The translations under genes and the position numbers were made by a program. Of a stretch of 64,000 nt of DNA, positions 1 through 9,284 are shown one piece after another. The stretch comes from Microbispora catharanthi (lineage in GTDB: Bacteria > Actinomycetota > Actinomycetes > Streptosporangiales > Streptosporangiaceae), in the NCBI RefSeq assembly GCF_006334915.2, contig NZ_VDMA02000002.1:434001-498000 (forward strand). Reading direction: 5' to 3'. Numbering within the stretch: position 1 is the stretch's first letter; each line of letters begins with the position of its first letter. The notes beneath the pieces were generated by a model, which searched no databases, was not told where the DNA came from, and was given only the letters and a program-made list of their open reading frames with translations.

Positions 1-851
1 CCTGCATATTCGGCACGCCATGCGCCCTCGCCCTCCGCGCGGACCCGGGCCGTGAACCAGCCGTCCCTGCGGGTGACCGCCTCCCCGACGGTCTTCCAGC
101 GGGACGACCCCGCGGGGCGGAAGCAGATCCTGACCCGCTGCCCGGCGAAGGGCCGGTAGTCGACCTTCCCGACCGGGTCCACCCGCAGCAGCGTCCCGGT
201 GACGCGCACGCCGTCTCCGTCGCGCACCACCTTGAGCCCCTCGATCTCGGTCGCCCTGCGCAGGTTGAACCCCACCCGGGCGACGGCCCGCTCGCCCCGC
301 GCGTTCACCGCGGTCGCGGTGACCGTCCACGGGCCGCTCGGATACCACCGCGACAGCGGCTTGTCCGGGAGGAACCGCCAGGTCTCCCACTCCCCCGACG
401 AGATCCGGCGGACCGGCCGGCCGGCCCGCGACGCGCCCACCATGCCGGGCATCGCGGCGGACGCCAGTCCGCCCAGGCCCGGCAGGGGCACACCCGCGGG
501 TACGGCGGCGTCCGGGGGGACCATCGGGTCCGGGGAGCCGGGCGGCACCGGCACGGCGTCGCCGGACGGCGGCGAGGGGGTCGCGTCCGGCTCGGGCTCC
601 TTCCCGGGCTCCCCTCCGGGCTCGTCGCCTCCCGAGGGGGCGCGGCCGGGTTCCAGGACGACGGAGACGCGGTCCGCGCCGCGCGCCACCACGTCGACGA
701 CCAGCCGCACCGACCCGCTCGGGCCGACCACGGGGTCGGACGGGCGCACCTCGACCGAGCGGATGGCCAGGTCACCGGAGGCGGGGGCCGGCGCGGCCGC
801 CGCCGTCGTCGCGGTCGCGAGGACCAGCTTCGCGAGCAGAGGTCTCATCAT
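1..851 (-). CDS. Secreted protein, C-terminally cut by window edge
   Basis: The minus-strand frame is open from a double ATG at 851 to the window edge, about 283 codons, with no stop. The N-terminus has a short signal peptide (MMRPLLAKLVLATATT, then an Ala/Pro stretch). A first beta-rich domain follows (about residues 27-70), then an acidic Pro/Glu/Gly-rich linker (about 75-125). The last part reads WKTVGEAVTRRDGWFTARVR and ends near WRAEYA, the pattern of an Ig-like or jellyroll repeat common in secreted actinomycete proteins. No enzyme motif is visible. It lies downstream of the acyl-CoA ligase gene on the same strand but beyond a strong hairpin, so it is probably transcribed separately. 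Exported location is likely; function is unknown. Confidence 0.6.
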   Translation of the reverse strand, partial: MMRPLLAKLVLATATTAAAAPAPASGDLAIRSVEVRPSDPVVGPSGSVRLVVDVVARGADRVSVVLEPGRAPSGGDEPGGEPGKEPEPDATPSPPSGDAVPVPPGSPDPMVPPDAAVPAGVPLPGLGGLASAAMPGMVGASRAGRPVRRISSGEWETWRFLPDKPLSRWYPSGPWTVTATAVNARGERAVARVGFNLRRATEIEGLKVVRDGDGVRVTGTLLRVDPVGKVDYRPFAGQRVRICFRPAGSSRWKTVGEAVTRRDGWFTARVRAEGEGAWRAEYA

Positions 852-898
852 GCCCCGTGACCGTACGCACGCCCGCGGGCCGCCCCGCCCCCGACACA

Positions 899-943
899 CT
901 CCCGGCCCGGTAAAGATTCGGCTCGTAAAAATTCGGCCGGGAG
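899..943 (-). terminator. Hairpin terminator after acyl-CoA ligase gene
   Basis: CTCCCGGCC (899-907) pairs perfectly with GGCCGGGAG (935-943). The 27-nt loop carries two near-identical copies of an AT-rich segment (GCCGAATTTTTAC and GCCGAATCTTTAC on the minus strand). It lies just past the stop of the minus-strand ligase gene at 958. Confidence 0.6.
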
Positions 944-957
944 AACCCGCCTCGTGA

Positions 958-2799
958 TCAGCCGGTCGTGTACAGCTCCTCGATCACCTCGGCGTACCTG
1001 GCGTGGACGACCCGGCGCTTGAGCTTCAGGCTGGGGGTGAGCTCGGCGGTCTCGGCCGTCCACTCGACGGGCAGCAGCCGCCACCGTTTGACCTGCTGCA
1101 CCCGGGCGAGCTTGCGGTTGGCGGACTCGACCGCCGCCCCGACCTCCTTCAGCACGTCCGGATGCGCGGCCAGGTCGGCAAGGGAGCCGAAGGCGATGCC
1201 GCGCGCCCGCGCCCACTCGGGCGCCACCTCGGCGTCCAGAGTGAGGATCGCCACCGGGTAGGGCCGGCGGTCGCCGTACGCGAGGGCCTGCCCGATGAGC
1301 GGATGCTCCTTCAGGTGACCCTCGATGGCGGCCGGGGAGACGTTCTCCCCGCCGGAGGTGATGAACAGCTCCTTCTTGCGGTCGACGATGCGGACGAAGC
1401 CGTCCTCGTCGATCGACCCCACGTCGCCGGTGTGCAGCCAGCCGTCGTCGTCGAGGAGCTCGGCGGTCGCCTCGGGCAGGCCGAGGTAGCCGCGGGTGTT
1501 GAGCGGGCTGCGGGTGAGGATCTCGCCGTCCTCGGCGATCCGCACCTCCACGCCCGGCTCGGCCCGGCCCACCGTGCCCAGCTTGAAGACGTCCGGCGAG
1601 TTGACGGTGAAGGCGCCGGTCGTCTCGGTCATGCCGTACACGTCGATGACCTTCAGGCCGAGGCCGGCGAAGAACCGCTGCACCTCGACCGGCATCGGCG
1701 CGGCGGCGGTGGCGCACCAGCGTGCCTGGTCGAGCCCGATCAGGCCGCGGACGACCGACAGCAGCGCGGCGTCGGCCCGCTCGTACGCCTCGCGCACCTC
1801 GGGCGTGACCGTGTGGCCGTGCTGCAGCCCCTCGACGTACGCGAGCCCGGCGGCCATCGCGGCGCGCACGCTCTCCTGCTGCTCGGGCGGCTGGGTGGCC
1901 AGCAGCGCCTGCAGCCGGGCCGTCATCTTCTCCCAGACGCGGGGGACGCCGAAGAACAGCACGGGGCGCACCTGGCCGAGCGTGGCGCCGAGGTTCGCCA
2001 TGTCCGTGCAGAAGTAGACGTGGTTGACCTTGACCAGCGGCAGGTACAGGCTGAGCACCCGCTCGGCGATGTGGGCGTAGGTGAGGTAGGAGATCTGCGT
2101 GCCGTGCGTGGGCAGGCGGATCATCCGCTGGGTCGTGACGATCTCGAACAGCACGTTCGCGTGCGTCAGCGGGACGCCCTTGGGGTTGCCCGTCGTGCCC
2201 GAGGTGTAGAGGACGGCCAGCGTGTCCTGCGGGGTCACCGCGCGCCAGCGCGCGTCCACCGAGGCGGGGTCGGCGGCCAGCGCGTCGGCGCCGAGCTTCA
2301 GCAACGCCTCCCAGCTCAGGAAGCGCTCGTCGCCTTCGGGGGCGCCCTCCAGCATGACGATCCTCGTGAGCGCGGGCAGCTCGCCGAGGACCGGCTCCCA
2401 GCGGGCCAGGTCGGCCGGGCCGCCGAGCACCGCGATCCGCGCCCCGACGTCGCGGGCGACGTACGCGACCTGCTCGGGGGCGAAGGTCGCGTAGATCGAG
2501 CAGGGGACGGCGCCCGCGTGGACGGCCCCGAGGTCGGCCAGCACGTGCTCGCTGCGGTTGACCAGCATCAGCGCGACGGCGTCGCCCGGCCGCAGGCCGA
2601 GCGCGGCGTAGCCCGCGGCGATCTGCAGCACCCTCCTCCGCGCCTCGGCGTAGGTCAGGGTCGTCCAGCCGTCGCCGGCCGGGTCGGAGTAGGCCGGCGA
2701 GTCCGGATGCTCCTGCGCGGCCCACCTGAGCTGCTCGCACACCGTCCTGCCCGCGATCTCCCGCTCGATCGCGGCCCGTTCCTCAAGTACGCCGGTCAT
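958..2799 (-). CDS. fadD: Long-chain fatty-acid--CoA ligase (AMP-binding, FadD15-like)
   Basis: This enzyme activates long-chain fatty acids to acyl-CoA via an acyl-adenylate. The 613-aa protein carries the AMP-binding P-loop YTSGTTGNPKG at about residue 198, the adenylate-forming motif YGMTETTG near 390, the hinge motif TGDVGSIDEDGFVRIVDRKK near 460-475, and the C-terminal lid with GGENVSPAAIE. Length and motifs fit the FadD15/AMP-forming long-chain family. The ATG at 2799 is chosen because GGGAGG lies 5-10 nt upstream; the frame stays open further upstream without a ribosome site. It stands alone, ending at a strong hairpin. Substrate chain length is inferred from the family only. Confidence 0.92.
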   Translation of the reverse strand: MTGVLEERAAIEREIAGRTVCEQLRWAAQEHPDSPAYSDPAGDGWTTLTYAEARRRVLQIAAGYAALGLRPGDAVALMLVNRSEHVLADLGAVHAGAVPCSIYATFAPEQVAYVARDVGARIAVLGGPADLARWEPVLGELPALTRIVMLEGAPEGDERFLSWEALLKLGADALAADPASVDARWRAVTPQDTLAVLYTSGTTGNPKGVPLTHANVLFEIVTTQRMIRLPTHGTQISYLTYAHIAERVLSLYLPLVKVNHVYFCTDMANLGATLGQVRPVLFFGVPRVWEKMTARLQALLATQPPEQQESVRAAMAAGLAYVEGLQHGHTVTPEVREAYERADAALLSVVRGLIGLDQARWCATAAAPMPVEVQRFFAGLGLKVIDVYGMTETTGAFTVNSPDVFKLGTVGRAEPGVEVRIAEDGEILTRSPLNTRGYLGLPEATAELLDDDGWLHTGDVGSIDEDGFVRIVDRKKELFITSGGENVSPAAIEGHLKEHPLIGQALAYGDRRPYPVAILTLDAEVAPEWARARGIAFGSLADLAAHPDVLKEVGAAVESANRKLARVQQVKRWRLLPVEWTAETAELTPSLKLKRRVVHARYAEVIEELYTTG

Positions 2800-2923
2800 C
2801 GCGCCTCCCAACGGGCATATCGCACGCGTGGCATGCATCGCACCACACGAGATCGCCACGGACAAGACCCGGGCGGTGAGCGGGCGCGGGCGAGCGGGTG
2901 AGAACGCCGCCGCCCGAGCGGTT

Positions 2924-3450
2924 CTAGGGCGACGAGTGCGGTCCCTGGTCCGTCCCCGGGCCGAACCGGCGCCGGTACTCCACAGGAGTGAGCCCGGTCT
3001 TGCGGCGCATCAGCGCACGCAGATTGGCGGCGGTCCCCAGCCCAGTGTGCCGCGCGACCGCTTCCAGTCGCGACTCGCCCCGCTCGATCACGCCAAGGCG
3101 AGCCGTTCCCCGGTGAGCCACGCCAGCGGTGTGGTGCCCAGCTGCGCCCGGAAGCGCCGATGCAGTGTCGCCGGACCCTCCTGCTCACGGAGTTGGCGAT
3201 CTCCGCTCCGTGGTCGCGACCGACGATGTACAGGCCGAGGTCGAGCGCGGCCGCGCTCCCCGCGGACGTCAGGATGTCGCCGTCGTCCACGAACAACACG
3301 TCCGTTTCCAGCCGGACGGAAGGGAAGCGGGCCCGGAAGGAATCCGCCCACTGCCAGTGCGCCGTGGCCCGGCGCCCGTCGAGAACCCCCGCCTCCATGA
3401 GCAACGAGCCCGCCCTTCGCCACCCTGCACTTCGCGCCACCAGCACATTC
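2924..3450 (-). pseudogene. Decayed AraC-family (DJ-1/GATase1-like N-domain) regulator
   Basis: Three stretches in different minus-strand frames together spell one AraC-type regulator of the FtrA class. The first (about 3450-3180) reads like the GATase1-like domain (GVLDGRRATAHWQWAD, then DVLFVDDGDILTSAGSAAALDLGLY). The second (about 3180-3090) is the first HTH part (LHRRFRAQLGTTPLAWL). The third (3121-2924) ends the second HTH (ALMRRKTGLTPVEYRRRFG) at a TAG at 2924. At least two frameshifts separate them, and the usual N-terminal third, before the LLMEAGVLDG segment, is missing. It is therefore a truncated, frameshifted relic between the ligase and the POT transporter. Sequencing error is possible but would have to occur twice. 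Confidence 0.75.
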
Positions 3451-3487
3451 GGACAAACGGGATATAAAGCCAGGTAAGGTACACGGG

Positions 3488-5017
<1,530 letters not shown>

Positions 5018-5019
5018 AC

Positions 5020-5067
5020 AGAGACAGGGCCGAACGGAGACAGGGCTGAGCGGAGACAGGGCCGAAC
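5020..5067. repeat. Three 16-bp tandem repeats after a stop codon
   Basis: Copies at 5020-5035, 5036-5051 and 5052-5067 share the unit GGAGACAGGGCCGAAC, with one to two changes between copies. They start 3 bp after the POT gene stop and fill the gap to the convergent MocR gene end at 5075. Confidence 0.85.
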
Positions 5068-5074
5068 CCGGCGC

Positions 5075-6520
5075 TCACAGGGTCGGCGTGAGCGGCTCGC
5101 ACGGGCGATAACGGGCGGGGTCGCGGGCGATGCGGCGCACCGCCTCCTCCATCACGGCCGGCGGCTGGGTGAACGGCAGCCGCAGGTAGCGCTCCAGCGT
5201 GCCGTCCACGCCGAACCACGGGCCCGGAGCCAGCCGTACGCCACGGGCGGCGGCGGCCTCGGCGACCGAGCTCGCCACCGGCCCGTCGAGCCGCACCCAC
5301 AGCGAGCCGCCGCCGCGCGGCACCGTGAACGCCCAGCCGGGCAGCTCCTCGCGCAGGACCGCGGCGAGCGCCGCGCAGGACGCGCCGAGCGCACGGCGGC
5401 GCTCGGCGCGCGTCTCCTCGATCCGCTCGAACAGGCGCGCGACCACAAGCTGCTCGAAGACCGCGCCCGCGATGTCCACGGCGGCCCGCAGCGCGGCCAG
5501 GCGGCGGACGGTCGCGGCGCTCGCCCGGATCCAGCCGACCCGCAGGCCGCCCCACCACAGCTTCGAGGCCGAGCCCACGCTGATCACCCGGCCGTCGGTG
5601 TCGAACGCGGCCAGCGGCGCCGCACGCGCCGTCTCGTCCAGCACGATCTCCGCCCAGCTCTCGTCGGCGATCAGCGTGACGCCGTACCGGCGGGCCGCCT
5701 CCACCAGTTCGGCGCGGGCGGCGTCGGCCATCAGGTGGCCGGTCGGGTTGTGGAAGTCGGGGATGACGTAGGCCAGACGGGCCGCCGACTGGCGCATCGC
5801 ACAGCTCACCAGGTCGAGGTGCCAGCCGTCCTCCTGCACGCCGACCGGCACCAGACGGGCTTCCCGCATCCGGGCCGCGTCGATCGCGTGCGGGTAGGTC
5901 GGCGACTCGACCAGCACCGGGTCGCCCCGCCCGACGAACGCCGACATCAGCAGGTGGACGGCCTGCTGGGCCCCGGCCGTGACGAGGATCTGCTCGGGCC
6001 GCGTGGGCAGCCCCCGCTCGCCGTACCTGCGGGCGATCGCCTCGCGCAGCGACGCGAGCCCGGCCGGGTGGTAGCCCATGCCCAGCGCATACCTGTGGTA
6101 GGCCCGGCCCACCTCCTCGATGGCCTCGCCGAGCAGGGCGCTCGCCGGAGGCGCGGCCGCGTGCAGCGGCAGCAGCCCGTCGTCGTCGGACGCCAGCCAC
6201 GGGTTGTCGGTGCCGAGCGCGCCCGGGTCGGGCAGGGCCGCGCGGCTGCCGGATCCCTGCCTGCTCTCCAGGTAGCCCTGCTCGCGCAGCCGGTCGTACG
6301 CGGCGGTCACGGTGGTGCGGCTCACACCGAGGGCCTCGGCCAGGTGCCGCTCGGCCGGCAGGCGCACCCCGACTGCGAGCCTCCCGTCCAGGACAAGGCC
6401 GCGTACGGCCTCCGCGAGCGCCCGGTAGTAGGGCCGGACGTCCGGTGTGTCTCCCGTGCCTTTTCCTGTGCCGCTCCGGACGAGCCTGGCGAGCTGAGGA
6501 GCGCTGAGGTACCGGTCCAT
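5075..6520 (-). CDS. MocR/PdxR-type regulator: GntR wHTH fused to class I aminotransferase domain
   Basis: This is a transcription regulator with a winged-helix GntR DNA-binding head (about residues 25-95, including LPAERHLAEALGVSRTTVTAAYDRLREQGYL) and a PLP-binding aminotransferase-fold effector domain. The PLP lysine sits in SVGSASKLWWGGLR at about residue 318. Length, 481 aa, fits the family. The ATG at 6520 directly abuts a dyad (6521-6548), so the message may be leaderless or the regulator may block its own gene. It is divergent from a YczE-type membrane protein; MocR-YczE pairing is a known actinobacterial arrangement. The effector could be PLP or another amino compound, which cannot be read from sequence. 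Confidence 0.9.
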   Translation of the reverse strand: MDRYLSAPQLARLVRSGTGKGTGDTPDVRPYYRALAEAVRGLVLDGRLAVGVRLPAERHLAEALGVSRTTVTAAYDRLREQGYLESRQGSGSRAALPDPGALGTDNPWLASDDDGLLPLHAAAPPASALLGEAIEEVGRAYHRYALGMGYHPAGLASLREAIARRYGERGLPTRPEQILVTAGAQQAVHLLMSAFVGRGDPVLVESPTYPHAIDAARMREARLVPVGVQEDGWHLDLVSCAMRQSAARLAYVIPDFHNPTGHLMADAARAELVEAARRYGVTLIADESWAEIVLDETARAAPLAAFDTDGRVISVGSASKLWWGGLRVGWIRASAATVRRLAALRAAVDIAGAVFEQLVVARLFERIEETRAERRRALGASCAALAAVLREELPGWAFTVPRGGGSLWVRLDGPVASSVAEAAAARGVRLAPGPWFGVDGTLERYLRLPFTQPPAVMEEAVRRIARDPARYRPCEPLTPTL

Positions 6521-6548
6521 AAAGGCCAATTTCTCTGATTGGCCCTTT
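6521..6548. promoter_or_regulatory. Dyad operator in mocR-yczE divergent promoter
   Basis: AAAGGCCAAT (6521-6530) and ATTGGCCCTTT (6538-6548) form an inverted repeat with a 7-bp spacer, broken only by one extra C in the right arm. It touches the MocR start codon at 6520 and lies 36 bp before the YczE start. A second related half-site (TGGACC, minus strand) lies inside the MocR start region. It is the likely MocR binding site. Confidence 0.6.
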
Positions 6549-6584
6549 TCCCGCAACCCCGCCTGCCTGCACGATGGGCCGACT

Positions 6585-7223
6585 ATGACCGAACTCTCCC
6601 TCCCCCGCCCCCGTTCGCTCCCGCTGCGGCTCATCCGCCTCTACACCGGCCTGGCGCTGTACGGCGCCGGGATCGCCCTGCTCGTCAGGTCCGGGCTGGG
6701 CCTCGACCCGTGGGAGGTCTTCCACCAGGGGATGTCGGTGCGCACGGGGTGGTCGATCGGCCTGTGCATCAACCTGGTGGGCGCGCTGGTGCTGCTGCTG
6801 TGGATCCCCCTGCGGCAACGGCCCGGCCTCGGCACGATCAGCAACGTCCTGGTGGTCGGCACCAGCGCCGACGGGGTGATGGCGCTGGTCCCCGCGCCCG
6901 CGGCCTGGCCGGTCCAGTGGGCCTTCCTCCTGGGCGGCATCGTCGCCATCGCCGCCGCCTCGGGGCTCTACATCCACGCGGGCTTCGGTCCGGGGCCGCG
7001 CGACGGCCTGATGACGGGCCTCAACCGGCTCGGGCTGTCCATCCGGCTCGCCCGCACGGTCGTCGAGATCACCGTGCTCGCCGTGGGCTGGCTGCTCGGC
7101 GGGACGGTCGGGATCGGAACGGTGGTGTTCGCCCTGACGATCGGCCCGGTGACGCAGGTCTTCATGAAGCTGTGGGCCCCCACGGGGGACACCGCGCGGC
7201 CATCGGGCACGAAGCCGGCTTGA
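6585..7223 (+). CDS. yczE: YczE/YyaS/YitT-type integral membrane protein
   Basis: This is a 212-aa multi-pass membrane protein. The family N-terminal pattern is clear: LYTGLALYGAGIALLVRSGL, then GLDPWEVFHQGMS near residues 43-55, followed by four further hydrophobic segments. Members are often divergent from or adjacent to MocR regulators and are suspected to transport a small molecule sensed by the regulator; no substrate is proven. The ATG at 6585 follows a short leader with weak SD. The stop overlaps the ATG of a small downstream remnant. Confidence 0.8.
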   Translation: MTELSLPRPRSLPLRLIRLYTGLALYGAGIALLVRSGLGLDPWEVFHQGMSVRTGWSIGLCINLVGALVLLLWIPLRQRPGLGTISNVLVVGTSADGVMALVPAPAAWPVQWAFLLGGIVAIAAASGLYIHAGFGPGPRDGLMTGLNRLGLSIRLARTVVEITVLAVGWLLGGTVGIGTVVFALTIGPVTQVFMKLWAPTGDTARPSGTKPA

Positions 7224-7403
7224 TGAGGCGAGCGCTCTGGGAAGGCCTGGTCGCCGGGGTGGCCGGGGCCGCGGCGACGACCCTCGGCGAGAAGATGGAG
7301 CAGCGCCTGACCGGGCGGCCCGGCCCCTACGTCCCGGCGCGGGTCCTCGAACGCCTGACCGGCATGGCCGCCTCCGCGGGACGGGAACGTGGTCCTGCGC
7401 TAG
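7223..7403 (+). pseudogene. Remnant of small membrane-associated protein gene
   Basis: An ATG at 7223 overlaps the YczE stop (ATGA) and opens a coding-like stretch (MRRALWEGLVAGVAGAAATT, then EKMEQRLTGRPGPYVPARVL). After about 50 codons the frame loses its coding character. A plausible C-terminal end, GNVVLR followed by TAG at 7401-7403, lies in another frame. This looks like the head and tail of one gene with an internal deletion or frameshift. Resemblance to short actinomycete proteins with an N-terminal glycine-rich helix is from memory only. Confidence 0.4.
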
Positions 7404-7439
7404 GCGGGACACGCCGTCCGGCGCGGGTAGGTGAGCAGC

Positions 7440-9233
7440 ATGCGGATCGAGGACTACGCCCTGATCGGGGACACGCAGTCGGCCGCCCTCGTCGGCCGGG
7501 ACGGCTCGATCGACTGGCTGTGCCTGCCGCGGTTCGACTCCCCCTCCTGCTTCGCCCGGCTGCTCGGCGACGAGTCCAACGGCTTCTGGCGGCTGGCCGC
7601 CGCGGGACGTGACAGGGCCGCCCGGCGAGCGTACGTCGAGGACTCGCTGGTGCTCGCGACCGACTGGGAGACCTCCACCGGGACGGCCAGGGTGGTCGAC
7701 TTCATGCCGGTTCGCTCAGGCAACCCGGACCTGGTCCGGGTGGTGGAGGGCCTGTCCGGGGTCGTCGAGATGACGACGGAGATCCGCATCCGCTTCGACT
7801 ACGGCCGGATCGTGCCGTGGGCACGCCGAGCGGGCGGCCATCTGCACGCCGTCGGCGGCCCCGACTCGGTCTGGATCCACTCGCCCGTCCCGCTGCGAGG
7901 CGGCGACTACCGGCACGAGGCGACGTTCACGGTCGCCGCCGGGCAGCGGCTGCCGTTCGTCTTCACCTGGCACCCCTCCCACCAGCCGCAGCCCCAGGCC
8001 ATCGCCCCCCTCGCCGAGCTCGGCCTGACCGTACAGGCGTGGCGGGACTGGGCCGCCCGTTGCGGCTACCGGGGCCCCTGGCGGGACGCGGTCGTCCGCT
8101 CGCTGATCACGCTCAAGGCGCTCACCTACAGCCCGACCGGCGGCATCGTCGCGGCGCCGACCACGTCGCTGCCCGAGCACCTGGGCGGGGTGCGCAACTG
8201 GGACTACCGCTACTGCTGGCTGCGCGACGCCGCGATGACGCTCGACGCGCTCCTGCGGGCGGGGTACGTCGAGGAGGCGGACGCCTGGCGCGTGTGGCTG
8301 CTGCGCGCCATCGCGGGCCGCCCCCAGGACCACCAGATCATGTACGGCGTGGCCGGCGAACGCCGCCTGCCGGAGATGACCCTCGACTGGCTGTCCGGGT
8401 ACGAGGGCTCACGCCCCGTCCGCATCGGCAACGGCGCCGCCGGCCAGTTCCAGCTCGACGTCTACGGTCAGGTGGTCAACGCCCTCTACAAGGCACGCAA
8501 GAAGGGCATGCCGCCCGACGACTACACCTGGTCGCTGTTGATGAAAGGGGCCGAGTTCCTCGAACACAACTGGGACCGGCCCGACGAGGGACTGTGGGAG
8601 GTGCGCGGCCCCCGCCGCCACTTCGTCCACTCCAAGATCATGTCGTGGCTCGCCATGGACCGCATGACCCGGGGGGCCGCGGAGCTGGGCCGCACCGGGC
8701 CGTTCGGCCGGTGGTGCGCCCTGCGCGACCGCATCCACGCCGAGGTCTGCGACAAGGGCTACGACCCCGGACGCAACACCTTCACCCAGTCCTACGGCTC
8801 CCGCGAGCTGGACGCCGCCCTCCTGCAGATCCCCATCGTCGGCTTCCTCCCGCCCGACGACCCCCGCGTCACCGGCACCATCGAGGCCATCGAACGCGAA
8901 CTCATGACCGACGGCTTCGTCCTGCGCTACCCCGTGGCGGAAGACAACCCCGTCGACGGCCTCCCCGGCGGCGAAGGCGCCTTCCTCGCCTGCAGCTTCT
9001 GGCTCGCCGAAGCCAGAGCGATGACCGGCCGCCACGACGACGCCGTCGAACTGTTCGAACGCCTCGTCGCCCTGTCCAACGACGTCGGCCTCCTCGCCGA
9101 GGAATACGACCCCAGAACAGGCCGCCAACTCGGCAACTTCCCCCAGGCCTTCAGCCACATCCACCTCATCCACACCGCCCAGGCGCTGAGCCGGGAGGTA
9201 CGCGGCGCAGGCACGGCGAAGGTGAACATCTGA
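7440..9233 (+). CDS. GH15 family glycoside hydrolase (trehalase/glucoamylase-like), copy 1
   Basis: This 597-aa cytoplasmic enzyme has the GH15 layout: N-terminal beta-sandwich (to about 200) and a C-terminal (alpha/alpha)6 barrel. Visible barrel motifs are GGVRNWDYRYCWLRDAAMT at about 250-268, EGLWEVRGPRRHFVHSK near 382, and the C-terminal GLLAEEYDP at about 547-555, which supplies a catalytic-type Glu. The opening MRIEDYALIGD and overall length match the mycobacterial GH15 trehalase type rather than secreted glucoamylases; no signal peptide is present. The ATG at 7440 is chosen because AGGTGAG lies 5 nt upstream, and the second copy starts at the same residue. Trehalose as substrate is an inference; malto-oligosaccharide is possible. 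Confidence 0.85.
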   Translation: MRIEDYALIGDTQSAALVGRDGSIDWLCLPRFDSPSCFARLLGDESNGFWRLAAAGRDRAARRAYVEDSLVLATDWETSTGTARVVDFMPVRSGNPDLVRVVEGLSGVVEMTTEIRIRFDYGRIVPWARRAGGHLHAVGGPDSVWIHSPVPLRGGDYRHEATFTVAAGQRLPFVFTWHPSHQPQPQAIAPLAELGLTVQAWRDWAARCGYRGPWRDAVVRSLITLKALTYSPTGGIVAAPTTSLPEHLGGVRNWDYRYCWLRDAAMTLDALLRAGYVEEADAWRVWLLRAIAGRPQDHQIMYGVAGERRLPEMTLDWLSGYEGSRPVRIGNGAAGQFQLDVYGQVVNALYKARKKGMPPDDYTWSLLMKGAEFLEHNWDRPDEGLWEVRGPRRHFVHSKIMSWLAMDRMTRGAAELGRTGPFGRWCALRDRIHAEVCDKGYDPGRNTFTQSYGSRELDAALLQIPIVGFLPPDDPRVTGTIEAIERELMTDGFVLRYPVAEDNPVDGLPGGEGAFLACSFWLAEARAMTGRHDDAVELFERLVALSNDVGLLAEEYDPRTGRQLGNFPQAFSHIHLIHTAQALSREVRGAGTAKVNI

Positions 9234-9284
9234 CAGCCACGCTCGCGGGTGAGAGGACGGCCTGCGCCCGGTAGCGTGACGGGC

